This document shows, in pieces, positions 53,759-62,274 of a DNA stretch of 64,000 nt (positions within the stretch are counted from its first letter, which is position 1; each line of letters opens with the position of its first letter). The stretch comes from Aquidulcibacter sp. (GTDB lineage Bacteria > Pseudomonadota > Alphaproteobacteria > Caulobacterales > Aquidulcibacteraceae). The notes under the pieces are model-generated. The model had not been told where the DNA came from. It was given only the letters and a program-made list of their open reading frames with translations, and made no database searches. The stretch spans positions 62,001-126,000 of the forward strand of contig JAPZTJ010000001.1 of NCBI GenBank assembly GCA_027532555.1. The letters are read 5' to 3'. Made by a program: the position numbers and the translations under genes.

Positions 53759-54334
53759 ATGTTCAAAAAGCGACTGATGTCACTGATGCTGATTTCCTGC
53801 GCCGCCCTGATGGCCTGCCAGCCTGCAGGTGCCAACCAAGACAAGTCTCTAATGGAGGGTGTCGATGGGAAGGCCGCAGAAGCGCCCCTAGATGCCAATG
53901 GGCAAGCAGCTAAGGAATTCCTTGAAAAAAATAAAAGCGCCCCTGGCGTTGTGACGACGGTTTCGGGTCTTCAATATGCCATCATTTCGAAAGGCCCTGA
54001 GACCGGTCCAAAGCCTGCTGTCGATTCCATGGTTCAGGTGAATTATGAGGGCAAGCTTCTCAATGGCGAGGTCTTTGATAGCTCGTTCGCACGCGGCGAA
54101 GCGGCAGAGTTCGAGGTTGGTCGCTTGATCCCGGCATGGGTTGAAGCGCTACAAATGATGCGCCCTGGCGATGAATGGACGATTTGGGTTCCACCCGCCA
54201 TTGGCTATGGGGCAGAGGGCGGTGGTCCTATTCCGCCAAATTCCCTGCTGATCTTCCGGATGAAGCTGGAAAAAATCGTCGGTGGCCCTGAGTCCGACGC
54301 CGGAATTCAGGCCGAGAAGGGTGCGACGCGCTGA
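53759..54334 (+). CDS. FKBP-type peptidyl-prolyl isomerase, lipoprotein
   Basis: A 191-residue protein with a lipoprotein signal (lipobox ALMAC, Cys near residue 20) and a C-terminal FKBP domain from about residue 78: VQVNYEGKLLNGEVFDSSFA, EFEVGRLIPAWVEALQMM, and AIGYGAEGGGPIPPNSLLIF. It should fold proteins in the periplasm. It lies between fur and the rimP leader. Confidence 0.92.
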   Translation: MFKKRLMSLMLISCAALMACQPAGANQDKSLMEGVDGKAAEAPLDANGQAAKEFLEKNKSAPGVVTTVSGLQYAIISKGPETGPKPAVDSMVQVNYEGKLLNGEVFDSSFARGEAAEFEVGRLIPAWVEALQMMRPGDEWTIWVPPAIGYGAEGGGPIPPNSLLIFRMKLEKIVGGPESDAGIQAEKGATR

Positions 54335-54358
54335 TTTTTGACGGCATATTGTTCCTTT

Positions 54359-54405
54359 GCTGAGGAAGCCTGTGCCAAAGCTGGTGACAAGGTAGCTTCC
54401 TCAGC
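54359..54405 (+). promoter_or_regulatory. long inverted repeat in the rimP leader (hairpin 1)
   Basis: GCTGAGGAAGC and GCTTCCTCAGC are exact 11-base complements around a 25-base loop. No T-run follows, so it is more likely a leader RNA structure or the end-stabiliser of the FKBP transcript than a terminator. Confidence 0.55.
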
Positions 54406-54427
54406 CTATAAGGGGTCAACAGATCGA

Positions 54428-54480
54428 CTTTGATCGCTTGAGGCGGTCAAAGCGGCTCCGGGTCACCGGGGCCGCTTTTT
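54428..54480 (+). promoter_or_regulatory. putative attenuator: overlapping hairpins before rimP-nusA-infB
   Basis: CTTTGATCGC (54428-54437) pairs with GCGGTCAAAG (54443-54452) with one G-U pair. The next stem, AAGCGGC (54450-54456) with GCCGCTT (54471-54477), is followed by five T and looks like an intrinsic terminator 35 bases before the rimP ATG. The two stems share bases 54450-54452, so they compete partly, as in an attenuator. A terminator for the FKBP gene alone is the simpler reading. Confidence 0.6.
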
Positions 54481-54514
54481 GCTTGTTCTGAAACCTGCCG
54501 ACCTCGCCTGAGGG

Positions 54515-55144
54515 ATGGCGCAACAGATTGAGACCCACGTGCGCACAACGTCGCCTTGTGAAGACAAACTCTTGGCCTTGATTGAGCCTGCTGCCCGGGA
54601 TTTGGGTTATGAGATTGTGCGTGTGCGATTGATGGGATCCCGCCGTAAGACCTTTCAAATCATGGCAGAGCGCCCCGATGGTCGCATGTCATCCGGCGAT
54701 TGCGAAAAATTGTCTCGGGGCCTCAGCCCTCTGTTAGAAGCCGAGGACCCGATTGACTCCGAATATGCTTTGGAAGTCTCGTCGCCCGGTATTGATCGTC
54801 CTTTGACCCGCTTTGTCGATTTTGACCGCTGGATCGGCTGGGAAGCCAAGCTGGAGCTGGATCGGGGCATCGAAGGCCGTAAGCGCTTTTCGGGCGAGCT
54901 GGCCGGCACCGAAGACAACAACATTTGCATCAATCTCGAAGGTGAGGAGGACACGGCCCTCATTCCTTTCGAATGGATTGCCAGCGCCCGCTTGGTGCTG
55001 ACAGACGATCTGATCCGTGAATCCCTGCGCCGTCGCGGGGCAGACGAAGACGAACTTGAGCAACTGGAGAAAGCTCTGGACGATGATCAGGTGGAATTTG
55101 TCACCGATGATGTCCTGCCAGACGCCGACCCAGACCTAACCTAA
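54515..55144 (+). CDS. rimP: ribosome maturation factor RimP
   Basis: A 209-residue 30S assembly factor. LIEPAARDLGYEIVRVRLMG, AERPDGRMSSGDCEKLSRGL and EYALEVSSPGIDRPLTR are conserved, followed by the C-terminal SH3-like part and an acidic tail longer than usual (from about residue 180). It opens the rimP-nusA-ylxR-infB operon. GAGGG abuts the ATG, unusually close for a binding site. Confidence 0.94.
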   Translation: MAQQIETHVRTTSPCEDKLLALIEPAARDLGYEIVRVRLMGSRRKTFQIMAERPDGRMSSGDCEKLSRGLSPLLEAEDPIDSEYALEVSSPGIDRPLTRFVDFDRWIGWEAKLELDRGIEGRKRFSGELAGTEDNNICINLEGEEDTALIPFEWIASARLVLTDDLIRESLRRRGADEDELEQLEKALDDDQVEFVTDDVLPDADPDLT

Positions 55145-55176
55145 TCAGCCCATTCCGTTTCAGAAGGAAGACTACT

Positions 55177-56787
55177 ATGGCCATTTCCGCCAATCGGCTT
55201 GAACTTTTGTCCATCGCCCGTTCGGTCGCTTATGAGAAGAATATCGACGAGTCGATCGTGGTTGAAGCGATTGAAGAGGCGATCAGCAAAGCTGCCCGGG
55301 CCCGCTATGGTGCTGACCATCAGATTGATGCGCGTATCAATCCGAAGTCTGGCGAACTCACCTTGAAGCGCAAGCAGACCGTCGTTGCTACCCAAGACGA
55401 AGTGGAAAACCCGAGCCAGCAAATTCCGCTATCAGTTGCTAAGCGTATCGACCCCAGCGTGGAAGTCGGCCATGTCTTTGAAGAAGACCTGCCCTTGTTC
55501 GACTTTGGCCGCGTGATGTCTTTGACAGGTAAGCAAGTCATCACCCAGCGCGTTCGCGAAGCTGAGCGCGACAAGCAGTTTGAAGAATACAAAGACCGCG
55601 TGGCGGATATCATCAATGGTATCGTCAAGCGCGTTGAATATGGCAATGTTATTGTTGATCTGGGCCGCGGCGAAGGCGTGATCCGCCGTGACCAGACTTT
55701 GCCGCGCGAAAATCTGAACATGGGCGACCGCGTCCGTTGCTATATCTACGACGTACGCCGCGAACCAAAGGGTCCGCAAATCTTCCTGTCTCGCGCCCAT
55801 CCGGGCTTTATGGCGAAATTGTTTGAAGCCGAAGTGCCTGAAGTTTACGACGGCGTGATTGAAATCAAGGCCGTTGCTCGCGATCCTTCTTCGCGTGCGA
55901 AGATTGCTGTATTCAGCCACGACAACTCGATTGACCCTGTGGGTGCCTGCGTCGGTATGCGCGGTTCGCGGGTTCAGGCTGTGGTTGGTGAACTAGGTGG
56001 CGAGAAAATCGACATCATCCCTTGGTCGCCCGATCCTGCAACCTTCATCGTGAATGCGCTTCAGCCTGCTGAAGTGACCAAAGTGGTACTCGATGAAGAC
56101 GAAAACCGCGTTGAAGTGGTCGTTCCTGATGAGCAATTAAGCTTGGCTATCGGCCGTCGCGGTCAAAACGTGCGTCTGGCCAGCCAATTGACGGGTTGGT
56201 CAATCGATATCCTGACCGAAGAAGAAGAGCGTTCGCGCCGCGAAAAAGAAGCCAACAGCCGCACCGAATTGTTCATGGGTGCGATTGACGTCGACGAAAT
56301 GATGGCCCGTCTCTTGGTTTCTGAAGGCTTCGAAACCATTGAAGAATTGGCCTATGTTGAATTGGGCGACCTTTTGCAGATTGAAGGCTTTGACGAAGAC
56401 GTCTCGGCAGAACTGCAAGCCCGCGCCCGCGACTTTATCGAACGCGCTCAAAACGAACTCAACGCCAAGCGCGCAAGCTTGGGCGTGGAGGACGAAGTTC
56501 TGGGTCTGCCCGGCGTCACTCTCGAAGTCGCCATTAAATTGGGCGAGGGCGGCGTGAAGAATGTTGAAGACGTGGCAGGCCTTGTCTCTGACGATCTTCG
56601 CGGCTGGTTTGAAGTTAAAAATGGCGAAAAGACCCGCTTCCCAGGCTTGCTTGAAGGCATGAGCATGAGCGCGGAAGATGCCGATGCGTTGATCATGGCT
56701 GCACGCGTCGCCATGGGCTGGGTAGAGGCTCCCGTGGTTGAGGAAGCCGAAGCCGAGGCGGAAGTTGCCGCCGATGGACAAGAGTGA
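55177..56787 (+). CDS. nusA: transcription termination/antitermination protein NusA
   Basis: A 536-residue RNA polymerase-associated factor. The N-terminal domain has VEAIEEAISKAARARYG; an S1 domain follows (GIVKRVEYGNVIVDLGRGEG), then KH domains (GACVGMRGSRVQAVVGELGG; LSLAIGRRGQNVRLASQLTG) and C-terminal helix-hairpin repeats (about 350-500). Start supported by AGAAGGAAG upstream. In E. coli NusA acts back on this operon. Confidence 0.96.
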   Translation: MAISANRLELLSIARSVAYEKNIDESIVVEAIEEAISKAARARYGADHQIDARINPKSGELTLKRKQTVVATQDEVENPSQQIPLSVAKRIDPSVEVGHVFEEDLPLFDFGRVMSLTGKQVITQRVREAERDKQFEEYKDRVADIINGIVKRVEYGNVIVDLGRGEGVIRRDQTLPRENLNMGDRVRCYIYDVRREPKGPQIFLSRAHPGFMAKLFEAEVPEVYDGVIEIKAVARDPSSRAKIAVFSHDNSIDPVGACVGMRGSRVQAVVGELGGEKIDIIPWSPDPATFIVNALQPAEVTKVVLDEDENRVEVVVPDEQLSLAIGRRGQNVRLASQLTGWSIDILTEEEERSRREKEANSRTELFMGAIDVDEMMARLLVSEGFETIEELAYVELGDLLQIEGFDEDVSAELQARARDFIERAQNELNAKRASLGVEDEVLGLPGVTLEVAIKLGEGGVKNVEDVAGLVSDDLRGWFEVKNGEKTRFPGLLEGMSMSAEDADALIMAARVAMGWVEAPVVEEAEAEAEVAADGQE

Positions 56788-57409
56788 GCGACGTGAAGGC
56801 GCTGGACGTGTCCGGCGCTGTGTAGCAACCGGAGAGGTTCAGCCTGAAGCGGGCCTCATCCGATTTGTAGCCGATCCCGACGGCTGGGTCTTTCCAGACC
56901 CAGCCGCGCGCGCACCCGGGCGAGGCGTTTGGGTCACCGCAACGCGGGAAGCCGTTAGTCTGGCGATTAAGAAGGGCGCGTTCTCGCGCGGGCTAAAGCG
57001 GGAAGCTAAGCCACGCGACGATTTGATGGACAAGATCGTCGAGGGTTTGAGACAACGTTGCTTAAGCCAGCTCTCCATCGCTCGAAAAGCGGGTGAAATT
57101 GTGCTTGGCAATGATCAAGTGGCGTCTGCGTTGCGAACCGCCAAGCCTGCTTGGCGCATTGAAGCCGTTGACGGATCGCCCGACGGGCGCGGCAAACTGG
57201 ACGGACTTTCGCTGGCATGGGGCGGGGTCCCAACTGCAGGCTGTTTCACGGGGGTGGAAATGGGCATGGCGTTAGGACGCGATGTTGTGATACATGCTAT
57301 CTTAATGCCAGGGCGTTTAGCAGATAGCTGGACGACGGACATCAGGCGCTTAGCGGGTTTTATCCCATTAGTGCCCGATGATTGGCCAAGGGACGGCACC
57401 TATATCTAG
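56774..57409 (+). CDS. YlxR-L7Ae RNA-binding protein
   Basis: A 211-residue protein joining a YlxR/DUF448 domain (RRCVATGEVQPEAGLIRFVA, RAPGRGVWV) at residues about 10-85 with an L7Ae-like domain from about residue 95 (LSQLSIARKAGEIVLGNDQV; GREVVIHAI-like ALGRDVVIHAILMPG). This arrangement between nusA and infB is usual in alphaproteobacteria. ATG 56774 lies within the end of nusA (14-base overlap). Confidence 0.88.
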   Translation: MDKSERREGAGRVRRCVATGEVQPEAGLIRFVADPDGWVFPDPAARAPGRGVWVTATREAVSLAIKKGAFSRGLKREAKPRDDLMDKIVEGLRQRCLSQLSIARKAGEIVLGNDQVASALRTAKPAWRIEAVDGSPDGRGKLDGLSLAWGGVPTAGCFTGVEMGMALGRDVVIHAILMPGRLADSWTTDIRRLAGFIPLVPDDWPRDGTYI

Positions 57410-57572
57410 GGTGCAGGACCGTTTGGAACTGGACGAAGCCGATCTTGAACGGCACAGAACGCCCGGGCGGTAATCCTGCTCGAACGGCGGTTTTTGTGCT
57501 TGCTGGACCTAATTTTGGGGCCAAAGGCCGGTTGAATTTTTACGACGCGCCAATGAGTGCGCAAGGATGAGC

Positions 57573-60269
57573 ATGAGCGACGGTAACGACAACGAAAATC
57601 AATCGGGGCGCAAGCCTCTGACCCTTTCCCGCAATGTGGGCGCTGGCACCGTTCGCCAGAGCTTTTCGCATGGGCGCACCAACCAAGTTGTGGTTGAGGT
57701 CAAAAAGAAGCGTACGATCGGTCCAGGGGATGCGCCTACGGGCGGCGCTGCCGGAGCCGTTCCCAAGCCTGCTTTCGCGCCGCCTACCCGTCCTGCAGCA
57801 GCGCCTGTGGCCGCAGCACCTGCCCTGAAGCCTGCAGCACCCGCACCTGCTGAAGAATCACGGCAAGCCCCCGCGCGCACGACAAAAACACTAGGCCTGT
57901 CCGATAGTGAAATGAAGGCGCGCATGGCCGCGCTCGAGCGGGCCCGCGAACAAGAACAAGCCCGCCGCCAACAGCAATTGGCTGAAGCAGAGTTGCGTCA
58001 ACGTCGCGAAGATGCTGACCGTCGCCGCGCCGATGAAGAGCGTCAGATCGCGGAAGCTGAAGCGCAACGCAAACGCCAACAAGAAGAAGAACAAAAGGCC
58101 ATTGAGGCCCGTCGTAATGCCGCACAAGCCGCCGCTGACGCGCCAACGGGTGCCCCTACGCGTGGCCGCGAAGAAGCCGCACCTGCGGCCTACGAGCCTG
58201 AGCCCCCTGTTTCTGGTTCCGCTGGCGATGAGGATGCCGGCGAAGCCCCTGTAGGTGAAGAAGGTGAAGACGGTGACTTGCTGTCTGAATTGGGTGGTCG
58301 GGTAAAACGACAAAAGGTTGCCGTCGTGCGTGCGCCCCCAGTTTCCCGTGCCAAGGGCGCGCAACAGCGCCGGTCAGGCAAACTGACCATCACCTCAGCT
58401 TTGGGTGACGATTCCGACCGTCAGCGTTCGCTCGCGTCTGTCCGCCGTGCCCGGGAGAAGGAACGCGACCGCCGTTTGCGCATGCTAAAGGGCCAAGAGC
58501 AGACCAAGCAAGTGCGCGAAGTTATCGTGCCTGAAGTCATCACCGTGGCTGAATTGGCCAACCGGATGGCTGAGCGTCTGACGGACGTCATCAAATATTT
58601 GATGAAGCAAGGCCAGATGATGAAGGGTGCCGATAATCTCGACGCCGATACCGCCGAATTGATCGTCACCGACTTTGGCCACAGCGTGAAGCGCGTTGCT
58701 GAATCTGATGTTGAAATTGGTCTGGAAGGCGAGGCTGATACGGACGCCAACCAAGTGCCTCGTCCGCCTGTTGTTACCATCATGGGTCACGTTGACCATG
58801 GAAAAACGTCGCTTCTTGATGCGATCCGCTCTGCCGACACGGTTAAAGGTGAAGCCGGTGGCATTACCCAGCACATTGGGGCCTACCAGGTTCGTTTGGG
58901 CAGCGGTGAGCGCGTAACGTTCTTGGACACGCCAGGTCACGCAGCCTTTTCCAGCATGCGCGCCCGTGGTGCCGGTATCACAGACGTGGTGGTTCTGGTG
59001 GTTGCGGCCGATGATGGTGTCATGCCTCAAACTGTGGAAGCCATCAGTCATGCCAAAGCGGCTGGTGTGCCAATCATTGTGGCCGTCAACAAAATCGACA
59101 AGCCAGAAGCCAATCCGCAAAAGGTTTTGAACGAGCTTCTGCAATATGAAGTTCTGACCGAAGCCGTTGGCGGCGACACCTTGTGGGTACCTGTTTCGGC
59201 CAAAGAGCGCACCAATCTGGACACGCTGCTTGAAACTATCCTGCTGCAGTCGGAAGTTTTGGACCTTAAAGCCAATCCAGATCGCGCCGCAGAAGGTACG
59301 GTTATCGAAGCCAAGCTCGACAAGGGCCGTGGCTCTGTTGCTACCGTTCTGGTGCAACGCGGTACGCTTAAGCGTGGCGATCTGGTCGTTGCCGGGACGC
59401 AATGGGGTCGCGTGCGCGCCCTCAGCGATGAGCGCGGCCAAACCGTGCAATCAGCAGGGCCTTCGCAGCCAGTTGAGATCCTCGGTCTCGACGGTACGCC
59501 AGAGCCCGGTGACGTGGTAGTGGTTGTCGAGAATGAAGCCCGCGCCCGTGAAGTTACCGATTACCGGATCCGCATGAAGCGGGAAAAGGTCGTCGTACGC
59601 CAAACCGCGCGTTCGGGTCTGGAAGCCATGTTGGCGCGCATCAAGGATGCCGAAGTCAAGGAATTCCCGCTCATCGTCAAAGCCGATGTGGGTGGGTCCG
59701 CCGAAGCCATTACCGCAGCGCTCGAAAAACTATCGACCGAAGAAGTGCGCGCCAAGGTCATCCATCAGGCTGTTGGCGGGATTACCGAAAGCGACGTGCT
59801 TTTGGCGAAGTCGTCTGGCGCACCAATTCTTGCCTTCAACACACGTGCACCCAAGCAAGTGCGCGATCTGGCCGAGCATGAAGGCGTTGAGATCCGTTAT
59901 TATTCCATCATCTACAATTTGTTGGATGATGTGAAAGACATTCTCTCTGGCATGTTGGAGCCAGAGCGCAAAGAAACCTTCTTGGGTTACGCCCAAATCT
60001 TGCAGGTGTTCAACATCACCAAGGTTGGCAAAATTGCTGGCTGTAAGATCAATGAAGGTAATATCAAACGCGGTTGCGGTGTTCGCTTGCTGCGCGATGA
60101 TGTCGTCATCCACGAAGGTAAGCTCTCCACTCTGAAGCGCTTTAAGGACGAAGTCAGCGAAGTTTTGGCTGGCCAAGAATGCGGTATGGCATTTGAAGGC
60201 TATCAGGACCTGCGCGAAGGCGATCTGATTGAGTGCTTTGACGTGCAGATCATCAAGCGCTCGCTCTAA
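57573..60269 (+). CDS. infB: translation initiation factor IF-2
   Basis: An 898-residue GTPase delivering initiator tRNA. A basic N-terminal motif, an Ala/Pro-rich linker and a long Glu/Arg coiled region (about 110-200) precede the IF2_N domain and the G domain ([40 protein letters not shown]). Domains III-IV follow, ending [25 protein letters not shown] five bases before ATG 57573 favours it over ATG 57567. About 160 bases without a gene separate it from ylxR. Confidence 0.96.
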   Translation: MSDGNDNENQSGRKPLTLSRNVGAGTVRQSFSHGRTNQVVVEVKKKRTIGPGDAPTGGAAGAVPKPAFAPPTRPAAAPVAAAPALKPAAPAPAEESRQAPARTTKTLGLSDSEMKARMAALERAREQEQARRQQQLAEAELRQRREDADRRRADEERQIAEAEAQRKRQQEEEQKAIEARRNAAQAAADAPTGAPTRGREEAAPAAYEPEPPVSGSAGDEDAGEAPVGEEGEDGDLLSELGGRVKRQKVAVVRAPPVSRAKGAQQRRSGKLTITSALGDDSDRQRSLASVRRAREKERDRRLRMLKGQEQTKQVREVIVPEVITVAELANRMAERLTDVIKYLMKQGQMMKGADNLDADTAELIVTDFGHSVKRVAESDVEIGLEGEADTDANQVPRPPVVTIMGHVDHGKTSLLDAIRSADTVKGEAGGITQHIGAYQVRLGSGERVTFLDTPGHAAFSSMRARGAGITDVVVLVVAADDGVMPQTVEAISHAKAAGVPIIVAVNKIDKPEANPQKVLNELLQYEVLTEAVGGDTLWVPVSAKERTNLDTLLETILLQSEVLDLKANPDRAAEGTVIEAKLDKGRGSVATVLVQRGTLKRGDLVVAGTQWGRVRALSDERGQTVQSAGPSQPVEILGLDGTPEPGDVVVVVENEARAREVTDYRIRMKREKVVVRQTARSGLEAMLARIKDAEVKEFPLIVKADVGGSAEAITAALEKLSTEEVRAKVIHQAVGGITESDVLLAKSSGAPILAFNTRAPKQVRDLAEHEGVEIRYYSIIYNLLDDVKDILSGMLEPERKETFLGYAQILQVFNITKVGKIAGCKINEGNIKRGCGVRLLRDDVVIHEGKLSTLKRFKDEVSEVLAGQECGMAFEGYQDLREGDLIECFDVQIIKRSL

Positions 60270-60290
60270 GCGACCTTCTTTTTCGAACAA

Positions 60291-60327
60291 AGCGCGTGGC
60301 AAAGCATATGATGTTTTGCCACGCGCT
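60291..60327 (+). terminator. strong hairpin between infB and rbfA
   Basis: AGCGCGTGGCAAA pairs exactly (13 bases) with TTTGCCACGCGCT over an 11-base loop. No long T-run follows, so it may be a partial terminator, an RNase III site or a stabilising element that sets the infB/rbfA ratio. Confidence 0.6.
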
Positions 60328-60383
60328 CTCCATCCCTCCGCCTTGACTGGACGAAGCCAGCATGTGCGCATCAGGTGAAAACT

Positions 60384-60791
60384 ATGGCAAAGCGTTTCGA
60401 TAATTCATCTGGCCCGACCCAGCGGCAATTGCGGGCGGGGGAAAATATCCGTCACGTGCTGGTCGAAATCCTGCGCCGGGGCGATATCCGCGATCCGGCT
60501 CTGGTCGATAAAAGCATCACGGTCGGCGAAGTCCGCATGAGCCCAGACCTTAAGCATGCTAATGTGTTTGTCGCCGCACTGGGCCTTGAAGATGCCGAAG
60601 AGATTGCCAAGGCACTTAATCGCGCCTCGAAGTTCTTGCGCGGCGAATGCGGACGGGCGCTGGAAAGCAAATTTACCCCAGACCTGCGCTTCTTGGCTGA
60701 CACGTCCTATGACGCGGCCTTGAAGATGAATGATCTTTTCAACGATCCAAAGGTTCGCGCTGATTTGGTCAAGCCGGCGGATGAGGCCTGA
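60384..60791 (+). CDS. rbfA: 30S ribosome-binding factor RbfA
   Basis: A 135-residue KH-like cold-shock assembly factor: [40 protein letters not shown] and [25 protein letters not shown] six bases before ATG 60384 sets the start (a GTG at 60375 lies in that box). The stop overlaps the truB ATG. Confidence 0.94.
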   Translation: MAKRFDNSSGPTQRQLRAGENIRHVLVEILRRGDIRDPALVDKSITVGEVRMSPDLKHANVFVAALGLEDAEEIAKALNRASKFLRGECGRALESKFTPDLRFLADTSYDAALKMNDLFNDPKVRADLVKPADEA

Positions 60792-61753
60792 TGTCGCGGC
60801 GCAAGAAGGGCCAAGACATCCACGGCTGGATCGTTCTGGATAAAGATCTGCACCTAACCTCCACCGATGCGGTCACCCGCGTGCGTCGGGCGTTTGACGC
60901 CAAGAAGGCCGGCCACGCAGGCACGTTGGACCCCTTGGCGACAGGCATTTTGCCAATTGCACTTGGCGAAGCCACCAAGACGGTGGCTTGGCTGATGGAG
61001 GCTGAAAAGTCCTATCGCTTCACGGTCGAATGGGGGGCCTCAACCGATACTCAGGACCGCGAGGGCAAAATCATTGCCACATCCGATGTGCGACCAAGCA
61101 AAGAGGCAATCGAGGCGGCTCTGATTGGCTTTATCGGCGAAATCCAACAAGTTCCGCCAATCTATAGCGCGATTAAAGTGGCGGGCGAGCGGTCCTATGA
61201 TCTGGCCCGCGATGGCGAAGTGCCTGAACTGAAAGCGCGAACGGTTTTGCTGATCGAAGCCCGATTGGTGGATGTACCCGATACCGATCACGCCACCATC
61301 GAATGCCGTTGTGGTAAGGGATTTTACGTCCGCGCCTTGGCCCGCGATCTCGCAACTGCCTTGGGGGCCGAGGGTCATGTGAGCGCGTTGCGGCGAACTT
61401 CGGTCGGCCCATTCCACGAGAGCGCAGCAATAACACTGGAAAAGCTGCAGCAAGTATGCAATAGCGACGCCGCGTCCGACAGCCTTTTGCCAGTTGAGAC
61501 CGCGCTGGACGACATCCCGGCGCTGGCCGTAACAGCGGAAGAGGCTTTCAGGTTGCGGCAAGGCCGCGGGATTGTTCTTCTCCCCCACCAGGTTGAAGAG
61601 CTGCGCTCTAAGCGCAGGCCCCGTGTTGTATCCGGCGAAGACATGAGCCGAGCAGCACTGGCAACCCTTCAGGGCCAAGCCGTCGCTATAGGAGACGCAC
61701 GCGCGGGACGGTTTGAACCGGTCCGTGTGTTTCAACTCAGTGCGAGCGATTGA
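60791..61753 (+). CDS. truB: tRNA pseudouridine55 synthase
   Basis: A 320-residue pseudouridine synthase. The catalytic Asp is in [20 protein letters not shown] (about residue 48); [39 protein letters not shown] and [16 protein letters not shown] are conserved. Full length with the C-terminal extension. It overlaps rbfA by one base. Confidence 0.95.
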   Translation: MSRRKKGQDIHGWIVLDKDLHLTSTDAVTRVRRAFDAKKAGHAGTLDPLATGILPIALGEATKTVAWLMEAEKSYRFTVEWGASTDTQDREGKIIATSDVRPSKEAIEAALIGFIGEIQQVPPIYSAIKVAGERSYDLARDGEVPELKARTVLLIEARLVDVPDTDHATIECRCGKGFYVRALARDLATALGAEGHVSALRRTSVGPFHESAAITLEKLQQVCNSDAASDSLLPVETALDDIPALAVTAEEAFRLRQGRGIVLLPHQVEELRSKRRPRVVSGEDMSRAALATLQGQAVAIGDARAGRFEPVRVFQLSASD

Positions 61754-61781
61754 ACCCGCCGCCAACCCAAAGGGAACCACG

Positions 61782-62051
61782 ATGTCGGTAGCACCAGAGC
61801 GTAAGCTCGAAATCATGAAAGAACATGGCCTCGCCCCAAACGATACGGGCAGCCCAGAAGTACAGATCGCGATCCTGACAGAGCGTATCGTGAACCTGAC
61901 TGAGCATTTCAAAATGCACAAGAAGGACAATCACTCCCGTCGCGGCCTGTTGGCCATGGTGTCGTTGCGTCGCCGTTTGCTGGACTATGTAAAGTCCCGC
62001 GATGTGGCACGTTATCAAGCCATTTTGACCAAGCACGGTCTGCGTCGCTAA
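61782..62051 (+). CDS. rpsO: ribosomal protein S15 (uS15)
   Basis: An 89-residue 30S protein: [40 protein letters not shown] and [19 protein letters not shown] before ATG 61782 fixes the start. It follows truB by 28 bases and precedes pnp, the usual order. Confidence 0.96.
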   Translation: MSVAPERKLEIMKEHGLAPNDTGSPEVQIAILTERIVNLTEHFKMHKKDNHSRRGLLAMVSLRRRLLDYVKSRDVARYQAILTKHGLRR

Positions 62052-62072
62052 GGCGTCGTGACAAAACCAATC

Positions 62073-62100
62073 AGGGCGGTGCGAGATGCGCCGCCCTTTT
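62073..62100 (+). terminator. terminator between rpsO and pnp
   Basis: AGGGCGG pairs with CCGCCCT around a short loop and is followed by T residues. In E. coli an equivalent element ends most rpsO transcripts with partial read-through into pnp. Confidence 0.8.
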
Positions 62101-62174
62101 GCTATTTGCTCCACACCGAGATTCGGTAAGCGGGGTAAGATGAAAGATGGTTCTCGCATAGGGTGAGGGCTTTC

Positions 62175-62261
62175 TCCGGCAAGGACGCCGGACCCCTTGG
62201 TTCAGGAAGGCCTGTTCCAAGTTTTGTAGGCGGCAGCATGGGGAAGGCCCCATGATCTGCC
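62175..62261 (+). promoter_or_regulatory. pnp leader hairpins
   Basis: Two stems lie in the pnp leader: TCCGGC with GCCGGA (62175-62192), and CATGGGG with CCCCATG over a four-base loop (62237-62254), extended by GGCAG/CTGCC to 62232-62261, ending just before the AAGGA ribosome-binding site. In E. coli an RNase III-cut leader stem lets PNPase repress itself; this looks analogous. Confidence 0.55.
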
Positions 62262-62274
62262 AGAAGGAATGATG

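Noticed and set aside
54359-54405. tRNA or tmRNA gene
   Set aside because: The 11-bp stem looks like an acceptor stem, but no T-arm, anticodon arm or CCA is present.
58485-59450. 321-codon minus-strand frame opposite infB
   Set aside because: Antisense shadow of the IF-2 G domain.
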